Shown: positions 12,346-25,327 of the stretch, in pieces | Layout: each line of letters opens with the position of its first letter | Position numbering within the stretch: the stretch's first letter is position 1 | Source of the DNA: Marthasterias glacialis | Lineage: Eukaryota; Echinodermata; Asteroidea; Forcipulatida; Asteriidae | Assembly (NCBI GenBank): GCA_911728455.2 | Contig: OU452225.1 | Coordinates: 25,454,495 to 25,518,494, forward strand | DNA length: 64,000 bases | Reading direction: 5' to 3' | The notes under the pieces: model-generated | Database searches by the model: none | Told to the model about the DNA's origin: nothing | Seen by the model: the letters and a program-made list of their open reading frames with translations, nothing else | Program-made: the position numbers and the translations under genes

Positions 12346-13150
12346 TATCTCTTGTTTCCCTTGTATTTCTTGCATCACAGATAGAGCTATTCATATTTCT
12401 ATATTGTTTAATAGGCTAAAAAGGCATACTTGGCAATTTTAAACCGGCTCTGCTAAAGCACCTTGCATGTACTTAGCACTTCAGGAATGTCATCGTTTCT
12501 TGACAAAATTAATAACATGGAATTATATTTGTCTGATCAATATGCAACAGATCTGTAAAGGTCACAGGATGTCTTTGTTTAAATAAATATTGATGCGTTT
12601 CTCTTCAGAACAGCTGTGTTGATCAAACAATGAAATCAACAATAACAGTCTGCAGGGGGTAACTATAGGTTTCTATTGTGTAAACAGGAAGTGCAGTTAC
12701 AAACCAATAACTTTGACAAACATTATTTCTCAGCAGCATAGAAATAAAATTCACACACTCTGGTGCACAATCAAGTACAGTCGTTAGGCACATAAACTCA
12801 CTGACATTGGAGTTGTTTTCTGCTGCATGGACACAGACAGGTCACCAGCCAAACTCAAATGGTTTATTGTATGTGACTGGTTCCCCTCTTTAATATTCAT
12901 CTACATCAAAACTTGAAATACCCACGGCACCACTGGCCAGATGTCCATTAATTTGAACACTGGGCCAGAAACCCTACAACGGAACAAGTCAAGTCTAGTG
13001 TTTTTACCAAAAACATACTTATTGAAAACTGTACACTTTTAATTGATGTTAATTTTTGCATCTGGGAAACAGATGCTTTAAAAAAATTAGCATCTATTAT
13101 AATGGTTACGACACACGCTGCTAATAGGATTTGAAGTGCCTCTAGCTGCC
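12346..13150. other. Unassigned AT-rich stretch
   Basis: No gene, RNA or repeat recognised between the two SINE clusters. Confidence 0.4.
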
Positions 13151-13324
13151 GGGCAATCTCGGTAGTCTAGTTGGTAAAACATCTGCTCTAAAATGGCAGG
13201 GGGTCAAGGGTTCGAATCCCACCCGAGGCTTATGCCTGTGGATTTTTGTTTTTCACAGGACTCGGTAAAGTACTGAGTATACAGTGCTTAACACACATCG
13301 GTGTATGGATAAAAAAAAAAAGCA
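13151..13324 (+). mobile_element. SINE-A, best-preserved copy
   Basis: A tRNA-like head with box A TAGTCTAGTTGG (13163-13174) and a perfect box B GGTTCGAATCC (13209-13219). It is followed by the body TATGCCTGTGGATTTTTG, CAGGACTCGGTAAAGTACTG and ACACATCGGTGTATGGATAA, and an A-rich tail. Five related copies lie in the window, all on the minus strand (13414, 26640, 26850, 36755, 36978). Confidence 0.9.
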
Positions 13325-13413
13325 TGTATACTTTAACTTTTCAATTCCGAACTCCTCTTAATTGTTCAGTAAATATAAATTTATAGTCAGGGCATTAAGA
13401 GTCCTACAAAAAT

Positions 13414-13512
13414 AATACCCACAGGTTACTCGTGTGGGATTCGAACCCACGGCCCCTGCATTCTAGAGCAGTTGTCTGCACCACTAGATCACCGATCAGG
13501 CTCGGTGATGAG
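13414..13512 (-). mobile_element. SINE-A head fragment
   Basis: Inverted relative to the copy just upstream. Minus-strand box B GGTTCGAATCC (13437-13447), CTGCTCTAGAATGCAGG anticodon-arm region and CTAGTGG box A region are present. The 3' body is short. Confidence 0.8.
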
Positions 13513-14328
13513 AGGCCAGTTCGAATTGTGTAATTAGCAGTGGGTATACCACAAACAATTCTAATGTTAGTTGTTCTTCCCAATCATTTCTACCTTTCAG
13601 ATATTTTTGTTTGATAACATGATAACACAAAGAAAATGAATTGAAACGCCTTGAATATTTGCACATCTCTTCAAGTTGACCTACTTTAAGTCAGAAGTCA
13701 CCTTGTCAATAAACATTTTTTTATGGAAATAAAATTGTGATTATCAAAGAACATGAGAACATAAAAACGTTACAATCAAAGGTAGATTTCCAGGAAATTA
13801 AGCTTGGGTCACTGAAACTTTCCAAAACGGAAACAACAAAAAGCCGCTGATGTTATCTAAAAAGATACTCGACCGAATTGATTTCTTATCCAACAGACCT
13901 TCTGACGGCAATCTCTTTGGCCAGCTGCGTGTGGAAAAAAGTCAATATCAACCCCCCCCCCCCCACACTAAAAAAGTTACTTCGTATTCTTCACAGTTCA
14001 GGATGTCATACGCGGAGCAGGTGTTTTCAATACAAGCTTGTCAATACACAATCTTCCTTCAACATTTCAACATTTCTCAAATAAATCTTGGAGATAATGA
14101 TGGGTATAGGGATTTCTTTCATGGGAGGTTTCTGGGTGTCTTTAATTTAGAACACCTCGCTTGATCTGCCGTTTGGACAGGAACAAAAATGAATGGAGGT
14201 CATAGCCTTTGAGGAATTATAGGCTCAAGGCCATAAACCCAACCTGCTAAGAGAATTATTTTACATCACTCTGCCATTAGGAAAAGTAAAAAACCATCCC
14301 ACTCTTAAATGCTAATTAATAAACGTAC

Positions 14329-14522
14329 CTGAAAACGGGCTCAGAGAGCTTGCGAATTTTCAAGCTTAGCCGTGACATCTCGGGATCTTTAGCACTCAGT
14401 GGAGGATTCCGCTCTCGAAATGGAGAGAGCAACGGCGATACTGGGCTTAAGTTGCCTGCTCTGGGTGAGCAGCATGGAAAGTGTCCGCCGTACGGTCTCA
14501 TGAAAGAACAGTTAAGTGTCAT
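14329..14522 (-). CDS. Candidate alternative first exon (64 codons, phase 2), unknown protein
   Basis: An ATG at 14522 opens 64 codons plus two bases and ends at the strong donor CAG|GTACGT (intron begins at 14328). The peptide starts MTLNCSFMRPYGG and is proline/serine-rich (AGNLSPVSPLLSPFRER) with a basic end (MSRLSLKIRKLSEPVF). This composition is typical of disordered N-termini. The AG| phase-2 junction matches the candidates at 41557 and 51004 on the same strand, so these may be alternative first exons of one gene whose shared exons lie left of the window. The opposite strand is also open here (14350-14661) but has no matching splice signal. I do not recognise the protein. Confidence 0.5.
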
Positions 14523-14669
14523 GAGTGATCCTGATAGCGTAGCAATTACTTCTCAGATTATCCCCATGCCAGAGATGTGGACGGCGATAATGTTGTTTTG
14601 GTGTGATCCAATCGAATATTCACACGGCCTGCAGGGTTGTGTGGCTGAGTCCGAAACGTGACTTGATGG

Positions 14670-17600
14670 ATGGATTGTACAAAAACAAACTCAAAGTCTG
14701 CTTCCCAGCATTCCTCACCTAAAAGATGACAGTGCTTCGTAAGGAGAAGTCTCTGATCTGTTTTCCTTGTTTGATAATATCACAAACTGTACACCACAAA
14801 CCCGCAATAGTTATCACTGAATCTGGTTCTGGACTACACGTCTACTCTCTTACAGATAAGATATTCCATGTCTCGAACAAACTGTTGTATTCCGAAACCG
14901 ATTTTTCGCCGTAATGGGGGTTCCAATTTTGGTCTAAATGACATCACACTCAAGTTATTTCATGTGGTCTGACAAGATGAAGATAGCAACTGCCTTCTTG
15001 GTAACCGGCAATTAACAGATGACGATGCCTAAATAGATGGTTAAGAAGAATATCATCAGCTCATGAATCACACGCATAATGAAAGGTTACAGATAATTTG
15101 ATATCTTGTGTCCGTTACACAACCTCCTCACAAGATGGTTCCACAAAACATCCATTGACTCACGTCATACGCCTTCCATTTCTGAAACTGAAATAAGCCC
15201 CAGCTGTCGACTGTGGCTCAACAATTTCAGGTCAAAACAAAGTTCAAAGTTTCTGAAGTTTCTCAGCTGTACTCAACCAGACTTGTTTAATCTCTTACAA
15301 ACAGTAGCACACAAAGTACTTAAAAAATAGCCAAGACCACATTCTACATACTCGACAAAGGTGAGGTAATTTTTCCAACGATAAGTCCAAGTCATACTCC
15401 TAACCAAGACTGAGACTTCCTGAGACGCTTCCCAGGAAGGTTTAATTTACAATCCAAACACACAAAAGGAAATAACCAACACCTGGCAGGATCATTCAGA
15501 CACTCTCAGTCTTTAATGATCGGTTTAGCAATTACTTGATGATCCACGAAGTAGAAGTCGCCAGGCCGAAAAAAACTCTCTCTTAATAAACTGTCACTTA
15601 CCTTCCCTAAAGCCGACAACTTTAACAACCAAATGATGTACATAACTCACAATGAAATGACAGAAATGAACGTGGTCATCACACCGTGCCCTGGGAAAAA
15701 ATGTTTAAAGAGAGACGACTAAGCGGATTCAATCAAATCCCAAAAGAACTCCAGCGCCTTAAAAGAATGCCTTCACTGACCGACCGTAACAATACTAAAA
15801 CTACTTCTGACTACCAGTCTGTCATCTATAAATTGAGATGCAGTTGTCCAAAAACAAAAAAATCAATTTGACGCTTCTACAAAAATATGTGACTTATATT
15901 TTTAGACTGTACTAACTGTATACATGACACGTGTCATCCAATTATCGGTCAAAACCATTAAAGGTTACAGAGTATGACGATTAACGCTTTCCAAAAACAA
16001 CAGAAGTGTAGCTTTAACTTTGACAATATTGTCAAAAACACTGACTGCTTCAGTTTGAGGATGTTAAAGTCAAACAATGATTGAAGCCAGCTCTCTGTAG
16101 ACATGCTTGACATTTTAATCGGTGCGGGGACTGGACTCGCTTAACTCCTGTTTTCCAGTTCCTTGCCAGGAACTGCCAAGTGACGGTGGTATTCAAGGAA
16201 AGGGGGGGGGAAATAAATGCTTTCCACTTCTGACCTACTTTCCAAAAATGTTTTTTGGTTCTCTGACCGCACAGATTCTGAGATAACTGTTCCAGATACA
16301 TCCCTAGTGTAAAACAAACTGTCCTACGGAATCCTGGCAAATATGCATTAGCCCCAAACCTCTATGCCTGAGCACGTTTAAAATATTTATCCGTTTCTTG
16401 GCTGATTCTCACTTTCTCAAACAATGATACACTGCGCTACCCTGAGGCTGTCAATATTTCAAGCTAACGAGAAGGTAATCATAATGTATGTCTAGTTAAA
16501 TTGAGTAAGAAGCAAGTTTCTTGTGAAGATGTGTACGCCAAAACTAACTCAGTGTTAACATACTGTATGAATTATAAATATAGGGCACTACAGCCTCAGA
16601 CATGCTACAAGAAAAAAATGGCCAACGATACTTAACACAGCATTTTTTTTCTATAGCACTGTTACTAAAGAAAATGAAGAAATAAGCTCATCAGCTAAAA
16701 AGATGCATGCCTGCAAACTGTCTTCTTAAACATTCATCAACCTAAGCTAAGTGGTTTTGTCCTTGTCAAATCTCTACCTCGTGAATTTCCATACAGACTT
16801 GAATATCTTCAAGAATCTTTGAAATCGCAGCTGGCTTTATTAGCTTCCTATGTTACCGTCTCGCAAATCAAACACAGGAATCAACATCATAAATTAAACA
16901 TCCACTGCAAGACAGTCTGATGAAATCGTCCAGTCCCAGCCAATGCACTTTGGCATCTACTCGGCAACCTTGGCAGATAAACTCCCGTGGATCCACAGTG
17001 ATCGTGTTTAATTAATCCTTCCCTCCACTCAAGATATGCAACCACGGGCGGCGTTGTCACGCAGGCATTCCAGAATCCAATCGAACTGTGCCTGTTCATC
17101 CCAGCCTTGCATCTGTTCTGCCCCACCCACCTCCCAACTTAATATTCCCCACGCGACAATCCCAGGCCTCGGCAGGGTGTCATTTACATTTGGCATCCCC
17201 AACGTGTGACAACCAACCAATTACAAGCCAGCTCCAACAGAACCACCTTCCTCGAACAACGATGGTATAGATACTTAAATTAATCCACACTATTTGTTTC
17301 TACTCACTGCTTTGCCTGAGAGACATTAAGGAGTTCGCTACTCCACATCAGTAACTCACTCCGGTAGATGAAATCTCTCCTCTCCACACTGTGGGTACTT
17401 TGCTCTGATACAAATCTTTAAAATGCCATCCTGCCCTGCATTGCGATCGTCTGATTAAAAGCCTTTCATTTATCTCAGCAATCGTCAAACGTACTTCTTA
17501 TGTTACACATTAGGAATGCTATTAAAGCCAGAATGGCACTTCAATCTATCCTAACTCAATAGCGCTAATCAAAACGACCACCAAACCTTCATGATGTTGC

Positions 17601-18850
17601 ATAACGATACTTTTTAACATCTCACCTAGAATACATTTTCTCAGAGGATGTGATTATTAGGTTTCTCTTGACAAATCTCCCAAGAAGTGGGTTGGCCCTA
17701 TCTCATTAGGACAAGGATGTTCTCATCATTAACAAGAGGCAAGGTGAGGACGGCTCATTATGAGTGTAAAGTTCATAAAACAAAAACGAATCTCCATCTT
17801 ACTTCATGTACGTCTCATCAGCATCTGTAGTTTGGGTTTGCCTTACGACAAGATGGTGGATTAAGAAGACTTACATTCAAATCTAAACATGTAACTAATC
17901 ATATCTAACCAAATCTCCCTAATATTATTTTGCTGTAAAAAGAATTAATTTGAATAATTGGTGTATCTCGGCTACTCTGCCAATTGATAATATTGGTTAT
18001 TTTTAAGAAGTTGTTTTATTCAAGATCCATAAAAAGTCAAAAGTGTGGCATAAAACTTTAAAGCTGGTTTAGTCGTTTATTTAAATACATAGAATCAAAG
18101 CCAGGCCTGTCTGAGGGGTGCTTTCAAAGCTTGGACCTGAGCCAGAAGTTTGACCCTTTTCCAAGAAATGATGTCACGAATATTACACCTTTCACCACTT
18201 AACATGTTGGACTTCCGGCACCCCTATCCCCCCACCCCACCCCCCACGAGGCTGATTCCTGCTCCACATCCTTCACGACAAAAGTTCACATGCTACCATT
18301 ACCTAGCAACCAGGAGCCTGTAACTTCATAATATTGCTTTTATTTCACACTGCCACAAACATTTTTCTTTCTATATTGTCGGCAAAAATTAGATCACTGA
18401 CTTCGCTGATGGGATGGGGGTTTATTAAAAATTATTTAGGCTGTAAATAATTTTACTCCTCCTTACGTACCTTTCCTTTAACTATACTACTCGATCTAGT
18501 ACTAAATCAATCTGACAATGGACCCCTAAGCTATGAGAAAACAGTCTATTACCCAGCACATCAAACAGAAATCTTAGATCAACATTAAGATTCATTTTCT
18601 TCAACTGCTCTAATTTTTTTATCATGTTGAGCTGATGCTAGGATAGGCCTGCAGTGAGAAACTCTTCGTCCTAGTAAAAGACGTTGACAGTTTTTGTGCC
18701 ACAAACTCAAACTTCCAAGGGAAAGATATTGCTCGGGACGAGTAAATTATTGCCTGTAGTTTTCCACAAACACACCGTACAACCAACCTGCATACACATA
18801 TTTCATAAAATTACTTGATCCAGTTTTAGCGAAACCAAAGACAGTTATCT
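14670..18850. other. Unassigned stretch between candidate exon and repeat
   Basis: Mostly AT-rich with no recognised repeat family. One minus-strand segment near 17120-17035 encodes a protein-like peptide (MQGWDEQAQFDWILECLRDN) but has no good donor (GTTGCA) and a stop soon after. A frame at 16050-16340 crosses a C9 run and is not believable. It is probably intron of the surrounding transcription unit. Confidence 0.4.
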
Positions 18851-18854
18851 TTTG

Positions 18855-19042
18855 TGCCTGCGTACAAGCTTATTTTGATTCTGGCAATCAAAATAAGCAA
18901 CCACGATTTGAGGGTCTTCAAATGCCCTTTCCTCAACTTTGACAGTATTCCTGACCTGGTTGAACTGTTTCTCCGGTAGAAATGGTACTGTCATGACCTT
19001 TATTATCAGTAAGCTTTCAGCGTTCAGATTGAAACTAACCAT
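18855..19042 (+). repeat. Dispersed repeat with GACAGT.TTTCAGAC core
   Basis: CAACTTTGACAGTATTCCTG, CCGGTAGAAATGGTACTG and TTATCAGTAAGCTTTCAGCG follow the family order. The upstream GGCAATCAAAATAAGCAACC block matches the left part of the 47985 copy. Confidence 0.6.
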
Positions 19043-22000
19043 TGTTTGGTTACTTTAACGATCCTTGGACATCCACAAGGCCTGGAAATCAGGAAACGTC
19101 CTCCATACTTGATACTACCCTCTATTTCTCACTAACCCTAAAGCTTGGAAATCCATCAGCATATTCATTGCCTATTTACCCAGCCATTATTAAACAAATA
19201 AATGAAACAAATCCCGCATGTACACAAGATTATTTCAAGGAACATACTGTAGATTTGATGAAGGTTAAATACCACTGGGACGCTCTATTACATGTGCAAG
19301 ATTAAATTTCCGAAAACAAAACAAAACTCTTTGTAATTTTTGACAATAGGAACGTAACACTGGCATTTTAGAACAGGAACACTGAGGTAATGACAAACTT
19401 ATGTACACATTTATCTTAATTACTTTCACTTTGACCTCAAGCAAAAAAACAAATTTCTACTTTCTACATCCAAAAGGATTTCAAAATAAACTATTTTCAA
19501 ATCCACTTCAGTAATAATAAATTGCTTTGACTCTTGGCAATGTGTGAATTAAATCCTTTCAAAGCGGCGCTCTTCAGTGGTTGAAACAAAACACAAGATT
19601 TCCTTCTTCGTTACTCCAAAACTGACTGAACAAATTCAGAACTCAGAGCAGGGCAGTAAAGGCCGACTGATTGCTACATTCTATAAGAGCTTGAGATATG
19701 CCAAGTTGCACTATGTCGATCAGACAGAAGAATCGGCCGAGTCTTGAATTTCAGACTTCAGATAATCATGAACGTAAATTTGCTTTTTAAAGACGTGTCT
19801 AGCTGATGGGGGGGCACAGGTTGGGGTCGTTGACTGGAGATCAATAATTTATACCGTTTTCCTGTCTCATTCGAGACCTGTAAATGTTGAACTTTGCAGG
19901 CATTCAAAAATTTGATCATAATTTGATCCGACTTTGTTAGATTTACCAAAAAATAATTTGGAAAAATTATATGTTGTCCATTGACAAATTTACTGGATCA
20001 AGTGCAACTTGTGTCAGTATGAAAACTTGAAGGAAAAAAAATTGTAAAAATATATATTTTTTTCATTTTGTTGATTAGTTTGTGGCGGGGGGGGGGGGGA
20101 TAACAAATTATACCCGACAACAATTTACTGTCACAAGTATGAATCTCAGCCAAACAAATACATAATTGACTTACCTAATTTCTGTACGACAAAGAACTCA
20201 AGAAAACTAGTTTGTAATATTACTAGAGCATGACTAGAATGCAAACAACAATACAAACACAATCATACCTTATCCACGCATCAAACAACTGAGATTACTA
20301 TTGTTGTCCGCTTCAATTCAAAACAGGTACCTAACTAAGACCAGACCATTTTAACCACATCACAGACACTTTTGTTCCAAATGGCTAAGCGTTCCCCTGG
20401 CAACACTTCATGATAGAGAAAAACAGCTTACTAACGTCGTAATTCTAAATAGATCCTCAGAAACAATCTTGCATAAGGAAAAAAAAAAAACCTCCACAGT
20501 GAAACCGGCAAAGCAGGATTAACCGTCCACACAGCAGCACATGTTCCTGGTTGAAGATCTCAGTAGCTTGTGTGTACAGACCCACCACAAACTGCCAGTG
20601 AAACTACTACTACTGGTGGAGTTGAGTTGTTACATGCTACCCAAAGAAGGTGACCTGCTGCTATCCGCAATCTGACCCATCTATTCCATGACCGGATAAA
20701 ATAACAGATAAAAACCTCACACCGTCTGACTGTCGGTGTTCCACACACACAGTGCACACACACAGTCCGAGGGATATTATACAAAGACTGTGTCTACATC
20801 CAGGAAAGAGGGAGTTTGGCACTCAAACGCACTGACAAATTATGCCGCACACAAAAAATCCCATGGCAATGCAACCTGGAAAAATAACCTGTAGCCTTCA
20901 TGGCGTGGAGACTACACCTACATGGAAGGTTGGAAAAAAAAGTACTCGAGGTGCAAGGCCCTGCGTGGGAAACCTTTATTGTGTTGATGTTTATACAGGT
21001 ATATTTGTAGTATTTTTTTTAATAGAGTGATGGTTGTTATCTTGTTTTTTTTACTTTGTAAATATTTGTACGATTCCAGTTCATGAACCATGGAAATATT
21101 GCCCCTTAAATTGAGGGGAACTGTTGACAAGTGAAAAGTTACTGTATGTGCTTTAAATGTCAAAACAAATGGATGTGTTGTTTTATGATAAACTTTTTAA
21201 AGACTAAGGGATATGAAGATGGACGATTATGTACAAGAAATTCTTGGAGAAGTGGAATTTTTTGATTTCCGAGTACTGCATGAGATTTGGAAATGAAAAA
21301 AAAAAATCCACTCCCTATTATGTCAGAAAGAAACTGAGGAGGTGGGATTGTGTGTTTGAGATTCATTTTGAAAACATCTCTGTTCAAAGTTGTGAACACT
21401 ATGCATAATTCGTCGCCGTTTTCACAAACCGTCAAAACCGCATACGCAGTGGCAACACAGCATTTTGAGAAAAGCACTTTTGTTTGCTGGTCACATTTTG
21501 GAAATGTATTTTCGCCGGTCTTTCATCAAAAGTATATACTATTTCCCAGTGATACAGTGGTGTATAAGTTAAACAACATGAGCAGACACTTGTTTATTGT
21601 GATGTTTTGTTACACAGCTGTTTAAAACAGATTCGCCGCATCGTGAAAACCCAAAATGCTGAACACAACGGCTTCACCACACACAGCGCGCCATTCCTTT
21701 ACACACAAAATGCGCACATGCGCGGAAGTTGTTCACACAGCTTGCGCAGACATGTACCCGTTAAACTGCACTTGTTTTATTTTTGGCTGTAAAGTAGTGA
21801 TGTAAAAGAAAAAAAAAAAAAAAAACCCAATAAACTCCTACTCTGATAGAAGTTTTAATTGCAGCAATTAAAAAGATGTACCCTTAAAAAAAAATGAGTT
21901 CTGAAAGTGTGTGTTTATTGCCTTGTACACCCACGTCAAAAGTAAAAAAAAAAATTATTATGTATAAACATAGTTGAAAAAATTAATAATTGACATTTCC

Positions 22001-22045
22001 TTTGGGTCAAATTAATTGCTTGAAACGATCTTGACCTGACTGTAC
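19043..22045. other. Unassigned AT-rich stretch with poly-G and poly-A runs
   Basis: No supported gene or repeat family. It includes a G12 run near 20087 and an A-run near 21812. Short frames here have no splice support. Confidence 0.45.
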
Positions 22046-22441
22046 TTAAAGGCAAAGTATACCTTTGGTTTTTGGAACCGTACATTTGCCTTAATGCTAT
22101 ATAATTGTAGATATATACCATAAAACTAACCTGTGTAAGTTTCATTTCAAAAGGTGGCAGCATTTTTGAGATATCACCGAAAATCTGGAGCGGTTGTGTT
22201 CACGCAGAAGAAGTATCCGTCATTGGCATACACATTCTGAGAAGCGTTACGGCCATAACGCTTCTCAGATTCAAATTTTTGGGGATAAAAAGTGATGTAT
22301 TTTTCCATAACTGCAGTACTTCGAAGTGAAACGTTTCTCAAAATGCATTTATACTATCCAAAGCTGCTGTACTTCTTACCAGGTAAGTTATTATTGCCGT
22401 AAATTTTCAGAGTCATTACCAAACGTATACAGACCCTTTAA
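22046..22441. mobile_element. TTAA-flanked MITE, copy 2 (396 bp)
   Basis: Equal in length to the copy at 634-1029, in the same orientation, with scattered substitutions and compensating single-base indels. The ends are TTAAAGGCAAAGTATACC and an inverted TTAAAGGGTCTGTATACG. The central palindrome GAGAAGCGTTAC...GTAACGCTTCTC type is intact. The strong similarity implies fairly recent activity or gene conversion. Confidence 0.8.
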
Positions 22442-23538
22442 CATCAACTAAATATTTGGGAAGGTGTACATGGACCTGGGTCTCCCCTTGGTCTTGAACA
22501 ATGTCCTGAAAAAATGGCTTGTGGGCCACGGTCTCCCCCAAGTCTAGAGGATGAAGTATCCAGCACCCTCTTGATGTTACATTTCAGAGAATTCATAGTC
22601 TCCCCACATCACCATGTCCAAAGAATCTGTAAGTCACAACTTCAAGAATTAGACTTGTGTCTTTCTCTTGGTCTAGAAGATGAAGCCACCTAAATTTTCC
22701 AGGGTGCTTTTAAGGATTGCTACATCACCAGGGAAAAGCTATAATTAAAAACAATGATAATAATAACTACAAATTCGAACAATATTCCCATCACAATATA
22801 AATGTTTACTTATTTCCTTTGCAAAGCTTCCACGACACTTCTATGAAGGAAGTTTCGACTTTTTGATAGAAACGTTCTTGTCTCAAAATCAATCTTAAAA
22901 CATGCATACAACTTCAAAACCAGTTCCAATTGAATACAATGAGAACAGGGGAAAACGACAGGCGCAGAAAAAAACAGAAGCTACACAAGGTGCAGTTTTT
23001 TTCACAGACTTCTCTGAATCTTTTCCCAAAGTGACCATGTACTTAGCTGAACTCCCCCAGAAGCAGACTGTCATACTTTCTCAAGTGCCTGGCGTGGTTT
23101 ACACAGAGTAGGAAAAAGGCTCTCTCAGCAGATTATCCAAACATTAATGCAAACACTGACACGCGGACTCTACAAAGTTATGAAAAAGCTGTGTCTACCT
23201 AGACACCTGTCAGGATGAATGATATGCCTCCAGATTCCCATCTGAGGCTTTAAAGACAAACTTGAGAAGGTGTCAAGAAAAACTAGAGCAACACTTTTTA
23301 AACTAAATATACATAAATTTAAATATTACTGCATCAGCTTGATAATCAGTTTTCTCCCTTAATAGTGGTCCCTTGGCCAAATGCTAGATAAAAACACCTG
23401 AGGCACCAGACAAAATCCAAGTAGTCTGGCTGGCTAGTTTTGTGTCGAAATGCATCCCTATTGAACCTGAATTACGGACTAGTAAGAAAGCTTGTGGACT
23501 AGCGAAATGACAAGCTAACTGGTTCTGCTGGCTACAAG
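22442..23538. other. Unassigned stretch
   Basis: A 69-codon plus-strand frame at 22902-23111 (MHTTSKPVPIEYNENRG... VPGVVYTE) has fairly protein-like composition but no recognisable family, splice sites or neighbours. I treat it as unproven. Confidence 0.35.
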
Positions 23539-23730
23539 CAGTGGCGGCACTATGGGGGGGGGGGGGAATCCCCCCCCAGTTCTCGCCTCAATTTTTCGCC
23601 TATGCCCGAAATTGAGTTTAACTGCCTTTCAGCAGTACAAAATTACACTTAAATATTTTTGTTTGCCCCCCTAAAGTTAAGCTTGCCCCCCTCTTGCCCC
23701 CCAAGATTGGCAGATCTGGTGCCTCCGCTG
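23539..23730. mobile_element. hAT-type MITE with perfect 8-bp target duplication
   Basis: The element is bounded by CAGTGGCGGCAC and its imperfect inverse GTGCCTCCGCTG. It is flanked by the identical 8-mer GCTACAAG at 23531-23538 and 23731-23738. An 8-bp duplication together with CAGNGGCGG-like termini is diagnostic of hAT-superfamily elements. The 192-bp interior carries long G and C runs and no coding content. Confidence 0.85.
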
Positions 23731-24020
23731 GCTACAAGGAGGATAGGGCCATGCGTACATAATGGAGAAAGTGAACTTCTATTTTGTGCGCTGCGTTCTG
23801 ACTTTGATGTTGTGGGTGTCTGTAGAGACAGAGACGTTGACCCCCTGCCTGACCCAGCATGCAGCTCCACACAAACACCATTTTGGGAGTCAACACCTTT
23901 GCGTACAATTTGGACTCCCAACATGGCGGACAGAAAGGCAAGCGTAAGCGCGTTGCGCATCGTGAAATGGGTCAATTAGAAGTGTGTGTGCGCGATCCTC
24001 CTAATGGGATACTTATAAGG

Positions 24021-24105
24021 ACACTAGGTGGCAGCAGACTTACAAGTTAAATACATTTTTCTTGGAAGAGTTAAGTTACCCAGTTTGCCTGCTGCCACCT
24101 AGAGT
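24021..24105. promoter_or_regulatory. Inverted pair of CTCF-like motifs
   Basis: ACACTAGGTGGCAGCAG at 24021-24037 (plus) and its near copy ACTCTAGGTGGCAGCAG at 24089-24105 (minus) face each other across about 51 bp. Each fits the conserved animal CTCF core CCASYAGRKGGCAG well. The inverted repeat could instead be the ends of an 85-bp foldback element. No target duplication is evident. Binding is inferred only from the motif. Confidence 0.45.
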
Positions 24106-24231
24106 CTCTATTTACTCACACATAATTCTTTGCTGAGCCATTTATTTATACAACTTATAGTTCTAGAGCAGGTAAAAGATCACAATTCCATGCGGGGAAA
24201 GCTCAATGCAACAGCTCAAGACTGGCAATTT

Positions 24232-24352
24232 TCAAAAACAAAAGATAATAACTTTCAATCAAAAAGCTTGCTGATTATAAAGTTCAAACATGTACCAACC
24301 CTCCCTCCGGTGGAATGTTTTCGTCTGAAATACTGTCAAAGTACAGAAAGTA
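24232..24352 (-). repeat. Dispersed repeat with GACAGT.TTTCAGAC core, minus copy
   Basis: Read on minus: TACTTTGACAGTATTTCAGA, ACATTCCACCGGAGGGAGG, TTGGTACATGTTTGAACTTT and AATCAGCAAGCTTTTTGATT, the family order. Confidence 0.6.
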
Positions 24353-24789
24353 ACATGTGAAGACTCTCCAAATCGTCCTTGCTTATTTCAATTGCCGAAT
24401 CAAAAAACAGCATTTAAACTATGATGTGAACATGCAAACAATCATCCCTTACAAAATAAACCTTCCCCCCTCCCATTTTCCACAAATAATAACTTTTGTC
24501 ACAGGTTGGTTATGGCATGTTTATTAAAAATGTGGGGATGGGCAGTCCTCCAAAAACTTCACCTTTCAGGTATAACATTTACATTTATTCACAGTAAGTG
24601 CATGATTGCACCCAATTATCAACGCCTTCTACCATTATCAACCCAAAAACCCTAGAGGTGAAGACAGTATTGCCGTTTGCAAACAGGTGTGAAATAACTG
24701 CAGGCTAAAAAAACTCAAATCGATCAATCAAACTTTACTTTGAGCAATGTACATACAGTGAATCCAGAAATCTCTCCACCAAGTAACAA

Positions 24790-24935
24790 CACGTCCAGGC
24801 CGGGATTCACACGGAGGCCATGACCTCTGTTGCCCTTGTCTTGGCCTCGGTGCCCCTTCAAACGTTTCCCACAAGATTTCCAATGGAAGTTCCCCCTTTG
24901 CAAATTGAAAATGGGCCTTGCCCTCTCAGAAATGA
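24790..24935 (+). repeat. Dispersed repeat with GGAGGC...TTGCC core, copy 1
   Basis: GGAGGCCATGACCTCTGTTG, CTTGGCCTCGGTGCCCCTTC and CACAAGATTTCCAATGG parallel the copies at 42790 (minus) and 48310 (plus). The 85-codon minus frame across it is repeat sequence. Confidence 0.55.
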
Positions 24936-25327
24936 AATTCCAGGCATGCAAGTCCATACTGAAGACCACTAGAGAAACCATGATTTGCAGATGAAAAGTC
25001 TGTCAAGAAATCCAGAAACATTTCACAATCCAATGAAAAGACAGCATAGGAAGATCAGAGAAAGATCCACACAAAACATACCGTGCTTTCATTCAAGCCC
25101 TCACTGTGTGTTTACATAATATGCAAACAGTACAGGCACTCTCATGTGCACCATACATGCACATGTAAATGTCACTCCAACTGGATGTGGCTGTTTTGTC
25201 AACAACAAAGTATCAGTTTACACTGGTTCAACATCTTAGATTGTTTGAACTGTGTCACGCGGCATTTCAATGTTCCTCGCGTCACGTCTCCTTGCCGACA
25301 ATTAATGTAGTCATCAAATATACTCAC

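Noticed and set aside
13850..14164. 104-codon plus-strand frame
   Set aside because: It runs through a C11-12 tract, with no splice or family support.
17035..17120. Protein-like minus-strand peptide MQGWDEQAQFDWILECLRDN
   Set aside because: The only nearby GT is GTTGCA, a poor donor, and the start context is weak.
23923..23943. ATG in ideal context (CAACATGGCGG) followed by donor AGC|GTAAGC, seven codons
   Set aside because: Too short to separate from chance. It sits in a local inverted repeat (TTGGGAGTC/GACTCCCAA) and has no further support.
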